64,000 bases of DNA from Ceratorhiza oryzae-sativae (Eukaryota > Basidiomycota > Agaricomycetes > Cantharellales > Ceratobasidiaceae). Below, piece by piece: positions 23,142-37,616 of the stretch. Below the pieces are notes generated by a model that was not told the DNA's origin, searched no databases, and worked only from the letters and a program-made list of their open reading frames with translations. A program made the position numbers and the translations under genes. The DNA lies in assembly GCA_030998015.1 (NCBI GenBank), contig JARWMV010000236.1, positions 806,001 to 870,000 of the forward strand, in the 5' to 3' direction. How positions within the stretch are numbered: position 1 is the first letter of the stretch; each line of letters starts with the position of its first letter.

Positions 23142-25219
23142 CACCGGCTGATGAACGATTTGACCTCGCTCAATGAGCGCATCCCATTCATGAGCCGTTT
23201 CACTTCTTCAGTTCAGCGGTTTTGCTATGCTATCAGTGTATGTTTGTGACGCTACGATAACATGTAATGAAAAGAAGTGCCTGGTCGAGTTGTAGTTAAC
23301 AATGATGCAAGCTATCCCAACCAAATATCAAATTCCATTTGGGTCAGGATTCGCTGGCGTCAAAATGGATTTGAAGAGTTGCACTCGTACAACGCGGGGG
23401 GATTGTGAACTAAAACGACTTCAATAAACCCTGGTGAATGTAAACTATGCTTCAATCGAACTTGCCCCCTTTCTTTGCCAACTATCGTATGTGCGAAATC
23501 GACGAAAGCGCCCCAGGGGTTCAGGATAGCCATTCCTCAACACACTCGAACAAGCGTTCGTTGAATTGTTTGGGTGAATCGGCTCGCAATAAGTATACAT
23601 TAATTTCAACAACTCAAAACGATGAGGTGTCGAAGGAGGGCAATTGTTGAGGGGAGCGAAGGCGAGAAGAAAGGGACGCTGGGAGAGAACGATCACAGGG
23701 GGATTCGAATGAACGACACGTTGAGTCACATCGATCCGCACAAGAACCGGGCTTACACTCATCATAGCACATACCTACCTCGGCCCCTCGTTGCGCCACT
23801 GCTTTGCCAACAGTTGGGTGAATGCATACCTACGAGAAACTCCCAAAACGCGCACACGAATCTCGATTTTACGGACATCCGGTGAGATGAAATCCAGTAA
23901 ATCAACACTCCAAAGTGATAGGAGGGATCCACTTTGAAGCGCCCTTGTTCTGCAAACGCTTGATGGCTCGCTAGCTATGTTGCTAATCTAGAATTTCCCC
24001 AGTCGGGATATGCCGACTTGGCTTTCAGCGAGGAATATGATAATCAGCTATTGCCCCTCGTAATTATCCCAGCCAGGTGCTCCTCCAACGTTTCGCGTTG
24101 GCGCCAAGACTGCGGCAAAGCCCCTGGCCAGTAAATCCGCACACTGTAGCATTCATTTGCCCGAGAGACAGAAAGATCGGATCGCCGTTTCCCGGGAGTT
24201 CAAGCGCGAGCCGGTTATTCGATCCGGGCTGAAGCGAATGCTAGACGATATTCTGCAAAGCCGCCGACAAGTGTTTCAGACACACATGTTCAAGAATATC
24301 ATTCCGGCATCACAAAAATACACTGTTCACAGTTTGATGATGTTTCAGCACACTTGCGGTCACACCAGGAGGGTGACCAAGAGTTTAGCATAACAGACGC
24401 GGGGGGCTGTTTGCGTGCCAGCACAGCCCGGCTCCGAGTCACGGTCTTGACACACCCGCAAACAACTTGTGCGAGATCGAGTCGCAAACGAGCGTGTATT
24501 CAGAAAGAACGAATGTTCCGGATGGTTCTAGTCGGAGAGTCGAACCTACGATTAGTTCATCATGCAATTGGTTGTTGCTATGGTTCGAGTCAGGTATGCA
24601 GTTTGGTAGTTTTGCCTGTCTAGGATGTTCTTGCAAACTCGCAAGTTTCAATGACTCGATCTTTCTCTTGGGGCGCTGGTCTTGGATACGTGGACTACAG
24701 CGTGGTGACTCCAAATGGCTTTAGATCGTATGTTCATTAAGGAACATTGTGAGGAACTTGGCAAGGTCATATTGCCTGATAAGATAATCGGTTGATGAAT
24801 TTCAGGTTTGTTTTGACAGATCATGGCTGACACCCGTCTACCGTAGCCCCTTCTAGTGTGATCTTTCAGCCTGCGGTCTCCGCAACCGTTGGTACCACGC
24901 AAATGTAAGTGCATACTTTCAGGCGCGATTGCCAGTTCTGTAGGCAGGCTAAGTCGGGAGTCGAGAAAACGACGAGCACGTGCAGAGGGATGCGACCACG
25001 CGAGACAAGCTGGTTCTCCCGCCATGATTACGGAATACTGAATCTCTGACCCAACAGACGGACGTCTTCATCCCTAAAGGAACCATGAGCATGTTGCTCG
25101 AAGCATGGGGCAATGAGAAGCGGTCGGCCGCCGTCTACTTTATAGGCTGGGCAGCCGATGCCTGGACGTTCATGTCTTCCCCCACGTCGACAGTCTCGTG
25201 CGAATCGAGCAATTGCAAG
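23142..25219. other. Gene-poor stretch, nothing recognised
   Basis: About 2 kb with only short, motif-free open frames in all frames. A few fragments near 24500-24600 resemble tRNA T-loops (GGTTCGA-like) but do not fold as a tRNA. The last part should include the PNGase A promoter. Confidence 0.4.
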
Positions 25220-27730
25220 ATGGTTTCTGGCAAGCTCTCTGTGTTGCTGTCTATGCTCTCGCTCGGCTCTCAGGCCAGACTGTCTATGCGTCAATCAGCC
25301 AGCGCAGCTGCTCCGCTGGTCAACTTTCAGGTTGCTCAGCCGCCGATCACACCCAAAATCGGCAAGTCGTGCACAGTCGAGTTGTTCCGCCATACCTTTG
25401 GCAATAGCTACTACCAGCCCGAAATCATCGATTATGCGGTGGGTGCGGGCTTGGGATCTTGGTATCGACGCAGCGGCCTTATTTGTTGTGTGTTCATTGA
25501 GATAGCCCCCGACCGACTGCGGTAATGTCGGCGAGTGGGCTGGCATTAGCCTCAACTGGACTGCGACATCACAAGGGGTAAGTGCGTCTCAACCAAAGTA
25601 CTCTCAATACTCAAATATACTATAAACCTAGCGTCAATATGATCGTCTTGCGGCTGTTACATTTCAAGTGAGAGTTTTGTTCGGCCTCATAGCGGCTGGG
25701 GCTGATATCAAAACGAACATAGAATGTAGAAATATGGCGTACCTCGACTGCCGAACCCACGACGACTGGGATAATCTGGACACATGTTAGTTTGTCGGCT
25801 GTGTGCCATCGTGATTCTGACCCGTTTCCTGTCCGACTCTAGTTGAAAGACGTAACACAATATGCACCATTGTTCGCGAAACCAGGTCGAATGATCGTCG
25901 ACCTGAACAACATTGTAGATGCAGGCCTCGGACTGAATGGAGAATATGATGGTATGCACATTACCTAACGGGTTATCGGCCAACCTAATAAAGTTTCAAG
26001 TTCGCTTCTCGGCCACTTTCTTCCAGCCAACACTAGTGACGCCTCCCGCTCCCAAGTCGGATCTCATTATCCCACTCTCTAATCTGTCTCCAGACCAAGC
26101 AAACTATGCTGCGGTTCCCCCTACTCTCAACGTAAGTGTACCCAGATTGTCTCTTTCACAAGCACCAAGCTCTTTCATAGACTACTATCGTATTCCCTCG
26201 AAACGCCGCCAGGGCCTTTGTCGAGATCTTTGCTTCTGGAAACTCGGCGGAAGAGTTTTGGGTATGTCCATGCTTGTGATTGATATCTGACACTAGTCTA
26301 ATTATGATTTGATCTAGTACTTCAATCTGGCGGATAGTTGGATTTCTAAACTCCCAAGTGGCACAACCTATGGCAAGGGTGCCTACCGTGAAGTAAGAAC
26401 GGGGTTTAGTTTCATGCTCCAGAAGTAGCCTCACCTATCTTTGTAGGTTCGCTTGCTCGTTGATGGACAACTTGCCGGGGTCGTGAATCCCTATCCTGTT
26501 ATCTTCACAGGCGGGTTCATTCCTACGATGTGGAGGTGAGTTTAAACAGGCGACGCGAGTTGAGTGGCGATTGAATTATCAATGTGCAGGCCGATTTCTG
26601 CCTATGGCTCGTTCGACCAACCCACCTATTCGATTGATTTGACCCCTTTCATCCCACTCCTGTCCGACGGTGCCAACCATACCCTTGCTATTGATGTTGT
26701 TGCTGGGGGAGCTGCCTCTGCGGATCACTCGATCAACGGTAGGTAAACTGGACACATTACCTTACACTTGGTTGTACTCAAATGTTCGGCACAGGCAATT
26801 GGTATGTCTCTGGCAATGTACAGGTTGGTTGAAGTATTAAATATACATTTATTGATTGTTATGCTAAGTTCTCCTGGATCATAGGTATTCTTGGACAAAT
26901 CCTCTACACCCACTACTGGAAAGATTACATCTTACACCGCTCCTGCCTATGGTGGATCTGACGTGAGCGGCGTTGCTGCAGCCGGTGACGTCAACGTCAC
27001 TGAGACTGCATCCCGTGCGCTGCGCATTGAAGCCGAGGTGACAACCGGGAGCGGAAAGACGACCAGAGTAGTGTGGGCCCAGGATTTGAGCTTCAAGAAC
27101 GTGCAGAGCTACCTGAGTAATGCTACCCGCCAAATTGTCCACCAGACGAGCACAGGAAAGTCTATTTCAATCCACAACAATGTTCCTGTGATCAGCGATG
27201 TCTATTCGTAGGTTCAGCCCTTTTTTAATCACTGCTGCGGATTAATGACAAGCTGAATTCGTTAGCTATCCTCTTGACATTGACTTCCTACTGGTTACGG
27301 AAAATAACGCGTCGGGGTGTAAGTTGAGCGCACCAGCTATGTATATGCGGTAGGCTGAATTTGACCGCTAGGGAATACGATTTTGAACCATGGGTTCAAT
27401 CGAAAATATCTTCCAAATATCCTGATCCCAGCAAGTGAAATCAATACCAAACGCCTCTCTACTGGCTCTTTCCTCACAGCTCCCAACGGGACCCGGGTTG
27501 TTGCGAATGGAACCGCTGTTCAAGACTTTTCGTATGTCGATACCAAGCTCAACACCTATACCCGTCACGTCGAAGCCATCAATTCGAATGTTACATCTGA
27601 TCACCAGGGTGGTACGTTGACCTGGACTTGGCCGTGGTCGTGGGGCAAACTCGTCAAGGGTGCTGCTGGGGCACATAGTGATTACGTTGGACGTTTGCCT
27701 GTTGTACGCGACAGCGATATCATTTTCTAA
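25220..27730 (+). CDS. Secreted peptide-N4-(N-acetylglucosaminyl)asparagine amidase A (PNGase A) family
   Basis: About a dozen exons. The ATG at 25220 starts a hydrophobic leader (MVSGKLSVLLSMLSLGSQ) fitting a signal peptide. The family signature follows: VNFQVAQPPITP, CTVELFRHTFGNSYY, CGNVGEWAGISLNWTATSQG, RQYDRLAAVTFQ, VEIWRTSTAEPTTTGIIWT, KDVTQYAPLF, then RLLVDGQLAGVVNPYPVIFT, GGFIPTMWRPISAYGSFDQP and a beta-rich C-terminal half ending RLPVVRDSDIIF. Members release intact N-glycans from glycopeptides; in fungi they act outside the cell or in the secretory path. Exon joins keep the frame throughout. An earlier in-frame ATG (25172) is possible but gives a poorer leader. Confidence 0.88.
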
Positions 27731-28079
27731 GCCAAGTCAAGCTTTTGTAGAGTAATTGTGGTCGTATAATAAATTCGTCTGCTTGCTTTACGATTCTTCC
27801 TGGTACAATGCGCTTAATTGTCTCCTGCGCCTGGCAGTAATTGCAATTGGTTTAAGAGTGCTACCGTATTGTATTTCCTGTAAAATACATCTTGGGAGAG
27901 TACACGCCTCAGGTAATTAAATAATCCGGCAGCTGGCCTTGAGCGAACCTCGAAATATGAACACAATTGAACAACCCAATCGTCAGCCAAAAATCGCCCC
28001 CCCCCCTCGCCCCATCGAACTACCAATCTAGTGAAGAAATTTTCGAAACGGTCACCTACGGAAGAAAAAAGCCAAACAG
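27731..28079. terminator. Convergent 3' region of PNGase A and poly(A) polymerase genes
   Basis: AT-rich, with ATAATAAATTC at 27766-27776 close to the PNGase A stop as a likely poly(A) signal. No gene seen. Confidence 0.4.
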
Positions 28080-30768
<2,689 letters not shown>

Positions 30769-31093
30769 GTTATGTGAGCTGGCGGCGTGAGGTGTTCGTA
30801 CAGAAATTGAATAAAGATAGGTCTGCGTGCGAGGACTGCCTGTTAATGAGACGCAGTCGTCGTCAGTTTCCAGCACGGCCGAGCTGATAGACAGACCCTG
30901 AGTTCCGTGGTTTCCTCATTACATAATGGCTTCCAAACAAGAGCCGCCCTTTGTTGGGTTCAGATGAGACAACAACAACGACGTTGGATACAGTCGCATA
31001 GGTGTATAGTGCCAAAGAGCGTCTATATATACAATCAACAGAGGCAATAATTAAATGACGAAAAAGTACAAAACGAGAATGCAAGAATGATGT
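30769..31093. other. Intergenic between PAP start and beta-helix gene end
   Basis: AT-rich in its left-centre; holds the PAP promoter and the downstream gene's 3' UTR. Nothing else recognised. Confidence 0.4.
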
Positions 31094-33216
31094 TTACACA
31101 GACTTGGTGGTCATCTCAGGGGCAGATCTCCCTACAGCCGGTACATACTTCTTGACCGCCCAACGATGAACAAACCAGGATGCGATACCAACAAATAAAA
31201 TCCCAAACGTGATACCCAGCCCGAGTCCGAGCTTCTGGGCTTTGGACGAGCCACTGCGCCCCGGTGTGTTCCCTCCAGTTTCGGGGCTAGCCCCAGGCTC
31301 TTCTTTTAAGGGATTCCCGTACGGGCTGCCGCCTCGTGGCCAGTAGTCTCCCCCATCTGGCGATGTGATACACAGCTGAAGCTAGAAGTCAGCAACGCCA
31401 ACAAAAACGATTGAGGACCCAAACTCACCAAAGCACCATCCAGCCTGACATCGGGATAACTACTTGGGAGAGTTGTTGAATCCGTGCCGTTGGAGTCGTA
31501 CAAGAACGGGCTTGGACTCGGAAGCGCCTCTGGAACGATCATGAGCGCTCGTTAACATTGAAGCGAAACAAGTCCAATTCACCAGTAATAGAGCAGTTCA
31601 CGCCGCGAAACCCGATAAACGACGAGTTCCCGACTATATCGTTGTTTTCAACTGTGAAGTCTCGGGTGCCACTCACGGCCACACCCCATCCAAACTGTCC
31701 ACTGGTATTAGTAATGGCCATGCCAGTTTCAATGAAATACTTACCGCCCCAGTGAGCCGGTTATTCCGAACCGTCCCACCAACATTTCGATTTGTCCCAA
31801 ACTTGTCACCGAACCAAACTCGATTACCGATGGCCAAACCCATTTTGATGATCACACTCTGGTTGTTGTCCCCATAATAAATATCGGTGCTATTCTCAGG
31901 TTTGTCGGTAGCGAATCCGCCAACGATGATGTTATTTTCGACAACCGTCCCAGTATAGTCTCCGTTGAATGGGTCATAGTCAACGAGGTTAATGCCACCT
32001 AATAAAGTGTTGTTTTCTATCCAAATCTGCAACGGAGCTTACTTGGCTGCATTGCATCTGAATTGTATGTTGACATACCGTGTTGTTCTGAACAAGGCTT
32101 CCAGGGGATCCGAACAGCACAATACCGCCATCCGTGGGCTATATGAGATCTTATCAGAAAACGCATTTGAGATAACTAAATGCACACACGTTGTCGATCC
32201 AGTTGTCGCGAACGAGACTGTTTCGGCAGGCAAGGCTGATACCATCCGCCCAGCTCTGGAAAGCATCAGTTCCACATGGTCCAATTTCGTTCATCTGGAT
32301 AGTTGTATTAGTGCTATACGACTTTCAGTACGTGTCAGCTGGCCTAGGAGCTAAAGCTAAACTGACCAATTCAACAGGCCCTCGGCTGATAGAAATAGCT
32401 TATCAGCATGCCGATAATATACATCGCAATTACGAGAACTTACAAATATGCAGGCATGTCCAAGAACGAGGATCGTAGCTGTGAACGTACTCTATGAGCT
32501 GGTTCGCGTTGGGACCTAAATAACGTTAGTGGCCTCGCGCATTGAGCCAAGGCGCAGCTTACCCCCAAACTCGATGTTCCCTCCACCCGAGATCGGCCCT
32601 CGCCCGGAACGGGCGCCATTGACCTGAACGTGCCGCAAGATAATGCCGTTACACCCTAAGCAGTTGCCTTGGACCGCAACCGTGTGACCGTTGGTCTATC
32701 AAGTATCAGTTGAGCGCCAGCAATCGACCGCACAAGCAGACCTACTTCGTTCCAAAATCCATCAACCAGCAGGGTAGCGCGCTCGTCTCCAACCGGATAC
32801 CCTACTGTACTTATTTCCTGCTTTTCAGCAGTGTAGACCAAGGGTGCAGTGAGCCGGTATGTAGCATTTTGACATAGGGGTAATATGTATCCAGGACCGG
32901 AAGAGTTCAGCAAGGCGTTTAACCTTTGAGGGTTTCTCAGCACGCGTGGGAGCAACAGGTGACTTGGCATACCTGTCGGTCACAGTCTCGACCGGGTCAG
33001 GGGGGATGCAGTCCATCTGTCGAGGGTAAAGGGGCCTGGTACCACGGGGAATGGTAAGCCTGGGTCACCAGAGATCGGGCAACAAGCAACAACCCACTGG
33101 GCTATGGACTTTCTCCAATGCGCCATGCGCTCACGAGGATGGGTAGCAAGACCATTGAAAACGAGAGAGCTCGAGACCACGAGTGCGAATGCTGCGCGTC
33201 TGCGCGTGGTGACCAT
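31094..33216 (-). CDS. Parallel-beta-helix surface protein with C-terminal membrane anchor
   Basis: Multi-exon, minus strand. The N-terminus from 33216 (MVTTRRRAAFALVVSSSLVF) is a likely signal peptide. The body repeats Asn-rich turns with hydrophobic beta strands (NGIILRHVQVNG, NNTIWIENNTLLGGINLVDY, VVENNIIVGGF, RDFTVENNDIVGNSSF), typical of the right-handed parallel beta-helix/pectin-lyase-like fold. Near the C-terminus a Gly/Pro-rich stalk leads to a membrane helix (LGLGITFGILFVGIASWFV) and a basic cytosolic tail ending TTKSV. No catalytic residues of a pectinase were recognised. It is a tandem paralogue of the next gene. The exon 1/2 junction (QW|MDCIPP) is tentative. Confidence 0.75.
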
Positions 33217-33588
33217 CTCGCACTCGACGACGGATGTGTTATTAGTACAAGGGGGCCGTAATGTCCAAGAACTAGTGTCTGCAACGAACGTGAATAGAAA
33301 TATGAAACGGAATCTGGGGTCGGGTCGTGGACGGATAACTAAAGATGGATGTGTTTGTTCCTGTGGCGATCGAGGACCCCAACTCAGGGGCCGGGCGCTT
33401 AGATTTCGTCCAGGATTTTGCCCACTGTTGGGATTCGGCAGCCAAAGCCAAGCAGGCCAAGGACGCTGGACGTCCACGATGAATTCATGTGTCAAACGAT
33501 CTGGAACACAAACACGGGTGTGAACGGTGTGCGTATTCATTCATTTCAACTATCCAATAAACGAAGTCTATAGCATCCGTCAAATAAT
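33217..33588. other. Intergenic between tandem beta-helix genes
   Basis: Promoter space of the anchored paralogue. Short open frames on both strands without motifs. One minus frame entering from the next gene (33485-33673) is open but not hydrophobic. Confidence 0.35.
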
Positions 33589-35527
33589 CTACAAGATCAA
33601 ATGGACAGGTTTTCCAAGCAAACTCGTCGCGAATCGTGACAAGCAGTCCATCTTTGACTCTCTGGCCGAGCACCAGCTGCTTGCTGAACTTAAATCTCCG
33701 GTCGCAAGCGCAGTTCCGTTAGCCGAGAGAGGGCTATTCGTGAGAGGGGAAGAATTCGGCCATGTGCCCTGAGGCCAAACTGGAGTTGCCCCACCACGAG
33801 GCGGGGTAAGGCACAACAGTGCGGTAATAGTGTGCAGCTTCCAAACGCCAACGATTGAGCTTGTCGACACAGCGGCAGGATCAATAACGAAATCGACGGC
33901 TGGGGGAACAACATCGCTATTCGTGCAATTTGGACCTTTAGCACCAATGAAGGAAGTATTTCCGAACAGGGTATTGCCGACAATGGTGAAATCCTTCACA
34001 CCAGAGACTGGTATTCCAAAGCCAAACTTAGAGTATATGCGTCAATGCAAGGAGTGTTCATATACCAACTTATACTCACTGCTCCAGATAACCTGTTTCC
34101 CATGACCGTGGCGCCATACGCCGTAGCACTCCCCCATTTATCTCCGAACCACGGCCTTAATCCAAGGGGTATGCCCATCCTAGCCGACAGTTAGACCAAC
34201 CAATCTTGTCACGCAGAAAACGATACATACTTGATTATAGCGCTCTCGTTATTATAACCAAATTGGTGGCCAGCGCTAAGCTCCGATGTGGCGTAACCCC
34301 CGACAACGGTGTTGTTCAGCACTCGGGTGCCCGTATAGTTGCCGGAAAAGGGATCATAGTCCACAAGGTTGATGCCCCCAAGACAGGTATTGTTCTCGAC
34401 CCAGATCGTGTTATTTTGGATGAGACTTCCTGGAGATTGGAAAATGACAATTCCTCCGTCGGTAGGCTAAATGAATCGGAATTCCTCAGTCAGTCGATAA
34501 GAAATTTGAAAACACAACATACATCGGTGATCCAGTTATCATGGACAAAGCTATTCATGCAGCTCAGGCTGATGCCATCCGCCCATTGCCCAAACGAATC
34601 CGAGCCGCATGGCCCAATGTCGTTATACCGGACTGTCGCATTCGAGCTGCCGCAGTGTACGATAAGAATAATGTAAGTGGAGGCTGGGATGTTACAAACC
34701 AGTTTAGAACCCCCTCGGCGATATGCAAACAGGACCATCCGCGAGGGTCATGCGATTTGACGTATTCGACAAGCTGGCCACCCGCGGAACCACCTATCTC
34801 TATATTTGCACCCCCGGAGATAGTGGCGTCTCCCTGTCGGTTTCCATCTATCTAGAACAATATTAGTATCATGTTGAAGTTGGCGAGAGTCCGATACAAA
34901 CCTGGATATTCCGTATCTTGATTCCTTGGCATAAATCGCACCCTCCAGTGATAGCCACTGTATGGCCAGTTCCCTATTATTAAGCAATGGTTAGATCTAG
35001 TCGGGATGAATCACATGAAATCCACTCACGTCAGTGGCGGTCGACCCGTTGACCAGCAGGGTCGCTCGTGAGTTGTCAATGGGATACCCAGCAGTGCTTA
35101 TCTCTTGACGTTTGTTCGTGAACACCAGTGGAGCAGTGAGAGGATAGGTCTGGTTGGGGCATAGAGACAATATAAAATCTTCTCCGCCATTTTGAAGCTG
35201 AGAGTTCAGCCTGCATCCAACATCATTTTGTTCTCAGTCTAGAAAAAAAACGGGTTGCTCCGCAAGCCGCACCTCTCAGTCAAGCCTTCGGCCGGGGTGG
35301 CGCTCACACATGCTGCATTCGTAACTTGGCGAGACGATAGCCTTCTACCATCAAACAAGGGGTTATTGCCTGCTTTCGCCTCGATGCAAGGACGTGACGT
35401 ACCCGTGACGTTGTTGCTTTTGCCAAAATGCAAAGGCCTCCCGTTGCTCATGTCCAAGTGAGGTGGCGCAAGCGATCTGGGCAGCTACCCAGACCACAGC
35501 AAGGACGGCGGGTCTGAGCAGGGTCAT
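33589..35527 (-). CDS. Secreted parallel-beta-helix protein, paralogue without anchor
   Basis: Start at 35527: MTLLRPAVLAVVWVAAQIAC is a clear signal peptide. TATATAG at 35585-35591 sits about 60 bp upstream. The next exons read ATPAEGLTERLNSQLQ, SLCPNQTYPLTAPLVF and QEISTAGYPIDNSRATLLV, matching the neighbour (LCQNATYRLTAPLVY, EISTVGYPVGDERATLLV). The body has the same Asn-rich beta-helix rungs (IWIENNTCLGGINLVDY, DFTIVGNTLFGNTSFIG). Unlike the neighbour, the last exon reads through without an intron and ends ATSLLGKPVHLIL with no membrane helix, so it should be secreted or the end is degraded. Function unknown. Confidence 0.72.
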
Positions 35528-36053
35528 AGACTTTGACCGATGTTCAAGGGGGACAAAGTCGAGACCGAAGAGCCGAGCAGTGCTCTATATACCGCCCCCC
35601 GCACCAGGCACTCGGCGGATATCTGACACATCACAACATGCCAACGCAACTTGGCGTCGAATTTGCGGTCATCATAAGAAACCAGGTTTCCACGCGTACG
35701 AGTGGCTCGCCTCTCGTTTAGGTTGGAACCCAGTGGACCCATGCAGTTTGTCCTCGTCCGCAGTCAAGGAGTGACGTGAAGGTTCAATGCAAGAATCACC
35801 TCGAGGGAAGAAATGTCTTATCGCGAAAATTGTCTAGACACACGGTCGTTCGCGTAAATGATCTCCGAGGATTGGAGCAAATTAATCGCCCTCGATCTCC
35901 GGGAAACATCAAGATTCCCGAGCGAAGACTGTCAACATGGTTCTATTTAGCCAAGCCAATCTCATTCCAGACCTTTTGTTAATCATGGAGAGTTGGCTTG
36001 ACATTAACATTAAACCAGGCAGGAACGCTACACAGCTATCCAATACAAAGGGT
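35528..36053. other. Intergenic, nothing recognised beyond a TATA box
   Basis: Contains the promoter of the secreted beta-helix gene (TATA at 35585-35591) and the 3' flank of the next minus gene. No other structure noticed. Confidence 0.4.
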
Positions 36054-37395
36054 TCATTGTGACTCGTCGTCGTGAGACGCTACTGAATACGTTGGTAATT
36101 CTACAGGATCTACAAACGGATCGAGGCGTGGGGTGATGGGACCGCTGGTTCCTCGTCTCGCAAGAATTACAGTGCCTTGCTGGACAGCCTCAAAAAGCAA
36201 GTTCCGTCCCACCCACACGTCCTGAAATCCAATTCAGACGATTGTACACGATGACAGAAGCATACATACGTTCGCTGCCCAGAGCCGCTGGCATATTCCT
36301 TCAGGTGCCGAACGTATCCAGAAGCGGAATTTGTGTCGCCCGCCTTTGGGTTCAGACTCTTGGCGCATGGAGCTGGTTGCGCAGGAGGTAAGCAAAGGGA
36401 AGGGTTGCTCGTTGGAGGCTCACTAGATAATAAAGGATATATCGTTCATGTCACGACTGAATCGCACTCGTAAATTATTGAATAGCTCTCTACCAACTCC
36501 TCCAGCCTCGTAGCGTAATGACAGGGAATACTCGTCGTGGGTTGGTGCGTAGGGAACAGGGTCGATGCTTAAGTCACGAAAGTTATTGTTCATAAGTGTT
36601 CAGTGGTATGATGAATTTCGGCTCACGATACGGTGTAGCAGACTGAAGCTTCGCCGATGAACCCTTGATAGATGTGGACCAAGGGAGAGGAATGTACTGG
36701 TCGGGCTAACCGAGCGCCGTTGATGGATGGGAAAGGAAGCTTTGTGCCCATCCAAAACCTGTTGCATACACGATGAGCTGCACTGCCTTTCGCAGCTCGG
36801 ACAGGACCCACTCGTCGTCGGCCCACAGACGGACTTGCAGCTCTGGCGTTGTTAACCAAATGCGAAGCTTATACCTTGCGCTTAGCGGAGAGGATTCGCG
36901 CGGTATAAAGCTATGGCAGGTATGTCAGCCAGAACTCGGCAGGTCTGTACGGAAGTACTTACTAGACAGCAAACTCGACTCGAGCGGGGTCCGATAGTCG
37001 TAATGTCTGGGGATCGCCAAGGATTCTTTCGACGCCCCCAGCCTGGCATGTAACAGTTAAGGTGCTGTCGGGCGACTCCTTGGAGGTGGATATCCTACGG
37101 GTGCGATGGTTTAATATCGTGCATATAATTGCTGCGATGCTCACCGTATGACAATATCAACCGTAGTGTTGCCTATCGTAGCATTATAGACATGGGCTAC
37201 GTTGCTTGTGTCACCTCGAGTAGCTGAAGGAAGCCCTAGGTTCTCATACGGTAGGCCAAGCCCGAGAGCATGAAGCGAAGAGCTAGTACTCTGCGAGCGA
37301 GATCCCGAGCTCGAGGGTCGCACCAGATAACTGGATGGCCCAGCAGTTGGAGGCGGCGATGGTAGAGCTCTGGTAGCTTTATTTTTCTGGGACAT
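36054..37395 (-). CDS. Unrecognised multi-exon protein
   Basis: Starts MSQKNKATRALPSPPPTAG with a Ser/Pro-rich N-terminus of about 60 residues, then a beta-rich part (VAHVYNATIGNTTVDIVIR, STLTVTCQAGGVERIL, ARVEFAVFIPRE, YKLRIWLTTPELQVRLWADD). Downstream exons include PLVHIYQGFIGEASVCYTV and YSLSLRYEAGGVGRELF; the last exon begins VWVGRNLLFEAVQQGT and ends DDDES-Gln before TGA at 36054. Introns have good GT-AG borders (for example after DIVIR). No known domain recognised, and no signal or membrane segment. The frame is kept across the exons I checked, so it is probably a real gene. Confidence 0.6.
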
Positions 37396-37616
37396 TGCAA
37401 TATGGAATTTAGTATCAATTAAAAAACCCAACCAAGCTATGTGTATACAAGATTGAAAGCCAAGCAAGGTGGCTGTCGGGAAGAGAACTGCATTGGCGGT
37501 GTTTGTTTGCCCCTATTAGGTAATATATCACCCAGCCATTCCCTCCCGAACCACCACCGCTGGTCTGCGGGCTCGTTGTGTCATTGATTGACATCCCACA
37601 GCCGAAATAGATCGAA

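Noticed and set aside
24515..24605. tRNA-like fragments with GGTTCGA motifs on both strands
   Set aside because: Neither the T-stem nor an acceptor stem pairs, and no D-arm boxes are present.
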